Part shown: piece by piece, positions 61,731 through 64,000 of the stretch
Numbering within the stretch: the stretch's first letter is position 1
Layout of the letters: each line of letters starts with the position of its first letter
Assembly: GCA_934486825.1 (NCBI GenBank)
Contig: CAKSQF010000008.1
Span: 36,204 to 100,203, forward strand
Source of the DNA: an uncultured Eubacteriales bacterium
Lineage (GTDB): Bacteria > Bacillota > Clostridia > Oscillospirales > CAG-272
Reading direction: 5' to 3'
DNA: 64,000 nt
Position numbers and translations under genes: made by a program
The notes under the pieces: generated by a model
Database searches by the model: none
Seen by the model: the letters and a program-made list of their open reading frames with translations, nothing else
Told to the model about the DNA's origin: nothing

Positions 61731-61937
61731 TTATTTTTCGGGAATTATATCCATAATATCGTCTACCGAGCAATCAAGGCTACAACAAATCTTTGCAAGG
61801 GTATCGGTTGTAACCGCTTCGTCTTTGCTCAGTTTTCTCATAACATATTGAGTTAAGTTTGCAGATGCTTGAAGGTCTTTCTTTTTCATCTTTTTATCTA
61901 TGAGCATCTTCCATAACTTGCTGTATGATACTGCCAT
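61731..61937 (-). CDS. Small XRE regulator ahead of hsdM
   Basis: 68 residues of Cro/C1 type: AVSYSKLWKMLIDKKMKKKDLQASANLTQYVMRKLSKDEAVTTDTLAKIC, a common small helix-turn-helix family in Clostridia. The ATG at 61937 has AAAGGAT upstream; a longer frame to 61982 has no ribosome site. It precedes hsdM in the same direction and could act as a controller protein for it. Confidence 0.85.
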   Translation of the reverse strand: MAVSYSKLWKMLIDKKMKKKDLQASANLTQYVMRKLSKDEAVTTDTLAKICCSLDCSVDDIMDIIPEK

Positions 61938-62077
61938 AATCACATATCCTTTCTGCCTATGAACGAGGTTACAATTAAACAATCTATATTATAGCACAAA
62001 ATAATTGATAGGGCAATATTACTTGCGTTAATTCGCAAAAAAGTGCGGTATATCAATATTGCAAAGGTCAAAATATA

Positions 62078-62095
62078 GCCGCCCCGAAGGGCAGC
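62078..62095 (-). terminator. Hairpin after the SLOG gene
   Basis: On the minus strand GCTGCCC and GGGCGGC pair around TTCG, followed by TATATTTTG. Short but stable. Confidence 0.55.
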
Positions 62096-62098
62096 AAC

Positions 62099-62602
62099 TT
62101 ATTCGTAAAGGTTTACTATTTCTTTTTTCTTACTAATTGCAAATTCATAAGCAATTCGTGTGCCGCTTTTGGGTTGATAAGTTCCTATGGAATGTTTCGA
62201 CTCTTTTCTGCGTTTTGGCTGATAGTCCTTGTTGTAATAGAAGATGCAAATATCGCTTGCCATAATCATAGCCTGATTGCGTTCAACATAGGACGCCCTT
62301 CCGGACTGAGCAACCCCTTTGGGACAGATGTTATCTTCATAGCCGTTGAAAAAGTATTGCTTAACGGACTCGGTTATTTCAGGATAGTCTTTGCGAAATT
62401 TAACCCTTTTAATTTGTGGGTACTCCTGCATCAATTCAGTTACGGTGTCGTAGCACAATGTATTAAACTCAGAATGATCTCCAAATATAAATCTCGTTGT
62501 ACCTTGTTCAATTAGTTTTCGTAGTTCCTTTCTTAATTTCTCCTGAACCTCCGATGCTCTCTCTATGTTTCTATGCCCAATAAAACAACAAGCGCTTTCC
62601 AT
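62099..62602 (-). CDS. SLOG-fold protein (DUF1273/YpsA-like)
   Basis: 167 residues beginning CCFIGHRNIE, the start pattern of SLOG-superfamily Rossmann proteins (YpsA, DprA and LOG relatives), followed by FIFGDHSEFNTLCYDTVTELM and MIMASDICIFYYN. The family binds nucleotide-like ligands, and several members lie beside nucleases or effectors in conflict systems. Its -10 lies inside an operator shared with the next XRE gene. No effector partner is visible here. Confidence 0.75.
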   Translation of the reverse strand: MESACCFIGHRNIERASEVQEKLRKELRKLIEQGTTRFIFGDHSEFNTLCYDTVTELMQEYPQIKRVKFRKDYPEITESVKQYFFNGYEDNICPKGVAQSGRASYVERNQAMIMASDICIFYYNKDYQPKRRKESKHSIGTYQPKSGTRIAYEFAISKKKEIVNLYE

Positions 62603-62638
62603 TACAAATGAGCCTCACTTTTCACGATATTACCGAAT

Positions 62639-62663
62639 AACTAACGCTAATAACATTAGTATA
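62639..62663 (-). promoter_or_regulatory. Operator and -10 region before the SLOG gene
   Basis: AACTAACGCTAATAACATTAGTATA, about the same as the site at 63106-63130: AACTAA.GC...A..ATTAGTATA is common to both. On the minus strand it begins with TATACT, a -10. Confidence 0.65.
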
Positions 62664-62696
62664 GCATAAATCTGTGAAAAATGAAAGTAGTAAAAA

Positions 62697-62722
62697 AGAG
62701 TCTGTGATAAAACACAGACTCT
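62697..62722 (-). terminator. Terminator of the XRE gene at 62.7-63.1 kb
   Basis: AGAGTCTGTG and CACAGACTCT pair around ATAAAA; T run TTTTTT follows on the minus strand. Confidence 0.85.
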
Positions 62723-62731
62723 AAGTAATCT

Positions 62732-63073
62732 TTAATGTTCCGACTTACTTATAAAGGCATCAAGAATGGCAAATGCCTTTTCTTGTTCCTCCGGCGGTAA
62801 TGCTTCAAGACGCTCTGATAAGCGTGAACATTTTACTTTGTACCCAAAGTCAATTACATCAGAGAAAATATCATCTGCCGAACATTCCAAAGCATTTATG
62901 ATAGCAACCAACTTATCCAACCGAGCAGAACTTTTACCTCGTTCAATGTCCGATAAGTAGTTGGTAGATAACCCGATCATTTCAGCAAACTGCTGCTGAG
63001 TATATCCTTTTGCTCGTCTAATCTTTTGAATACGCTTACCGATTATCTGTTCAACGCTCTTTTCGTTTTGCAC
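62732..63073 (-). CDS. XRE-family transcriptional regulator
   Basis: 113 residues with a clear N-terminal helix-turn-helix (IGKRIQKIRRAKGYTQQQFAEMIGLSTNYLSDIERGKSSARLDKL) and a short C-terminal helix. GGAGG is eight bases before the GTG at 63073; the TTG at 63088 overlaps that site. An operator copy lies over its own -10 and another over the SLOG promoter, so it likely represses both. Confidence 0.86.
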   Translation of the reverse strand: MQNEKSVEQIIGKRIQKIRRAKGYTQQQFAEMIGLSTNYLSDIERGKSSARLDKLVAIINALECSADDIFSDVIDFGYKVKCSRLSERLEALPPEEQEKAFAILDAFISKSEH

Positions 63074-63105
63074 ACATTCCACCTCCAATCACACTAAAAT
63101 CGAAC

Positions 63106-63130
63106 AACTAATGCCGTTAGTATTAGTATA
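63106..63130 (-). promoter_or_regulatory. Operator and -10 region before the XRE gene
   Basis: AACTAATGCCGTTAGTATTAGTATA with inner palindrome ACTAA-N5-TTAGT; on the minus strand it begins with TATACT (63130-63125). Confidence 0.65.
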
Positions 63131-63258
63131 ATTTGAAGATGTAAAAGAATACACAAGACGGCGGCGAAGTCCTAACGATACTATACTGAATTTCAAAAAA
63201 TATTCACGATAATCTCATTGTAATTTCGCCACGAGCATTAGTTTTGGCAAAAAAAGAA
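63131..63258. other. AT-rich gap without gene
   Basis: Between the XRE promoter and the terminator of the next gene I see no reading frame with a ribosome site and no repeat. It should hold the -35 of the XRE promoter. Confidence 0.5.
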
Positions 63259-63286
63259 ACTGCCCCCAACCAAAGTTGAGGGCAGT
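63259..63286 (-). terminator. Terminator of the protein gene at 63.3-63.8 kb
   Basis: ACTGCCC..CAAC and GTTG.GGGCAGT form a stem; on the minus strand it is followed by TTCTTTTTTT. Confidence 0.85.
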
Positions 63287-63311
63287 ATAGATAAATTATT
63301 ATATACTTGAA

Positions 63312-63839
63312 TTATTCAGCAATTTGAAGATCTCCATCTTCGAGAGTTCCTTTATACATTGAATACGCTCCGGTTACTTCGTTGTTATCAGAAATCGCTC
63401 CTTCGTATTTCACAACTACCGTATCTCCAACTTTAATACTTGAATATTCAATACAACGTAGTACCCTTAAGTCGTTTGTGTAGACTTTATAAATTGTTCC
63501 ATCTTCTGCATTTTTGCACAAAACAGTATCATCAATTAGAATATAACCGTTTCCGATTTCGGTGAGCGTTCCCGAAACTGTAAGTGCATACGGACTAAAC
63601 TCTGCTTCATCAGAATTATTCATCGCATATTCGATAATCTTTTCTGCTGCATCCTTACCAATGAAATAACTGCAACTATAATTCAGAATATTGGTTGCAA
63701 AATAACCATCTTCTGAAATATAGATCACTCTCTTATATACACCTAAAGCATCGGATGTTACTGAGAAAGTTAGATAGTTTCGATTACTTCTATCAAATCT
63801 ATCGTTTTGATTATCAAGTTGTGCATCACGACAATCCAA
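63312..63839 (-). pseudogene. Unknown protein, probably missing its 5' end
   Basis: The frame gives 175 residues with a beta-rich centre (VTSDALGVYKRVIYISEDGYFATNI) and a C-terminal OB-like part (IKVGDTVVVKYEGAISDNNEVTGAYS). The first codon would be TTG with no ribosome site, and the frame continues seven codons upstream to a TAG at 63860. There is no signal peptide, although the fold style suggests a secreted or lipoprotein family. The 5' part seems replaced by the structured sequence at 63.84-64.0 kb. Function unknown. Confidence 0.5.
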
Positions 63840-64000
63840 AAGAATTTCCCAAAGGTGCTATGTAAAGACCGAAGAAATATTTATCTTCAGTCTGATGTTT
63901 CTGTGCAAAATTTGTCCTCGACGCCCCTTGCAAGGGAAGTACATAGGTAACGGTGTGCTTCACCGTTTCATAGGGATTTCACCTCAGCCGGGTTCGCCGC
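63840..64000. other. GC-richer structured sequence at the right edge
   Basis: This stretch looks different from the AT-rich island. It holds the hairpin AACGGTG-TGCTT-CACCGTT (63949-63967) and the palindrome CCCTTGCAAGGG (63925-63936). On the minus strand an open run of 51 codons (63826-63978, with HTVTYVLPLQGAS and DKYFFGLYIAPLG) ends in TGA inside the neighbouring gene but has no start. It may be the edge of a repeated or RNA-structured element; it is not ribosomal RNA. Confidence 0.4.

Larger units (their letters stand above)
47340..64000. mobile_element. Genomic island inserted at tRNA-Arg(CCT), right end outside the window
   Basis: The left border is the tRNA 3' half at 47340-47384. Inside lie a broken integrase, a polymerase operon with its regulator, a phase-variable type I restriction-modification locus, a SLOG protein and several XRE regulators, none of them core genes. 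The style differs from the left part: more AT-rich, frequent Q/N/Y codons, and different gene spacing. No conjugation, capsid or relaxase genes were found, so it may be a defence island, a decayed integrative element, or the end of a larger one. No second tRNA copy was seen before 64000. Confidence 0.75.

Noticed and set aside
63840..64000. Ribosomal RNA at the right edge
   Set aside because: None of the universally conserved rRNA stretches is present and the stem pattern does not fit.
1..64000. CRISPR array or Cas genes
   Set aside because: No regularly spaced repeats with unique spacers were seen; the only close repeat series is the four operators at 51.4 kb.
47385..64000. Conjugative element or prophage
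   Set aside because: No relaxase, coupling ATPase, type IV secretion, terminase, capsid or lysis gene is recognisable inside the window; they could still lie beyond it.

Overview
The window looks like a chromosome segment of an uncultured Bacillota, class Clostridia (probably a gut oscillospiral or similar lineage; genus not resolvable by eye). Reasons: AGGAGG-type ribosome sites, SRP RNA directly ahead of dnaX, the yybS-gdpP-rplI-dnaB order, trmK-nif3, mraZ-led division cluster with a SpoVD-like PBP, VTC/DUF4956 pair, and BspA-type leucine-rich repeats.

Region 1 (1-10.8 kb): a cell-wall amidase, a TtcA-like tRNA thiolase, a VTC-domain protein with its DUF4956 membrane partner, two cyclophilins (one fused to a HIT domain), a DUF1858 protein, trmK-nif3, prfB, the large SRP RNA, dnaX-ybaB-recR. 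Region 2 (10.8-22.6 kb, mostly minus strand): DUF218 protein, a catalytically dead M23 protein, a small lipoprotein, and the operon yybS-gdpP-rplI-dnaB-tilS-ftsH. Region 3 (22.6-31.0 kb): flavin reductase, rimM-trmD, an O-antigen-ligase-like membrane protein with two DUF4330-like partners, ptsH, uvrC, rsmD, coaD. Region 4 (31.1-44.2 kb): the division and cell wall cluster mraZ-rsmH-ftsL-pbp-murE-murF-mraY-ftsW-murG-ftsQ-ftsZ, with no murD, murC, murB or ftsA. Region 5 (44.2-47.3 kb): an ABC exporter and an LRR protein.

Region 6 (47.34 kb to the end) is an integrated island. It begins at the 3' half of a tRNA-Arg(CCT) gene, next to a 5'-broken tyrosine integrase. It then carries a four-gene minus-strand operon (Y-family polymerase, S24-like protein, two small proteins) behind four tandem CGAA...TTCG operators, a divergent XRE repressor with an ImmA/IrrE protease, and a complete phase-variable type I restriction-modification locus. 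After that come a SLOG-fold protein, an autoregulated XRE gene and a truncated protein bordered by a structured sequence.

The best system in the window is the type I R-M shufflon at 55.8-61.7 kb: hsdM, a one-TRD hsdS ending right after a 15-bp recombination site, an opposite-strand cassette holding a second TRD, a dedicated tyrosine recombinase, a full two-TRD hsdS, a membrane protein of unknown role, and hsdR. Four copies of TAAACGATAATTTAG in alternating orientation lie exactly at the ends of the exchangeable halves. Reading through each junction predicts whether the product is a full-length S subunit or a half-S stopped within two codons.
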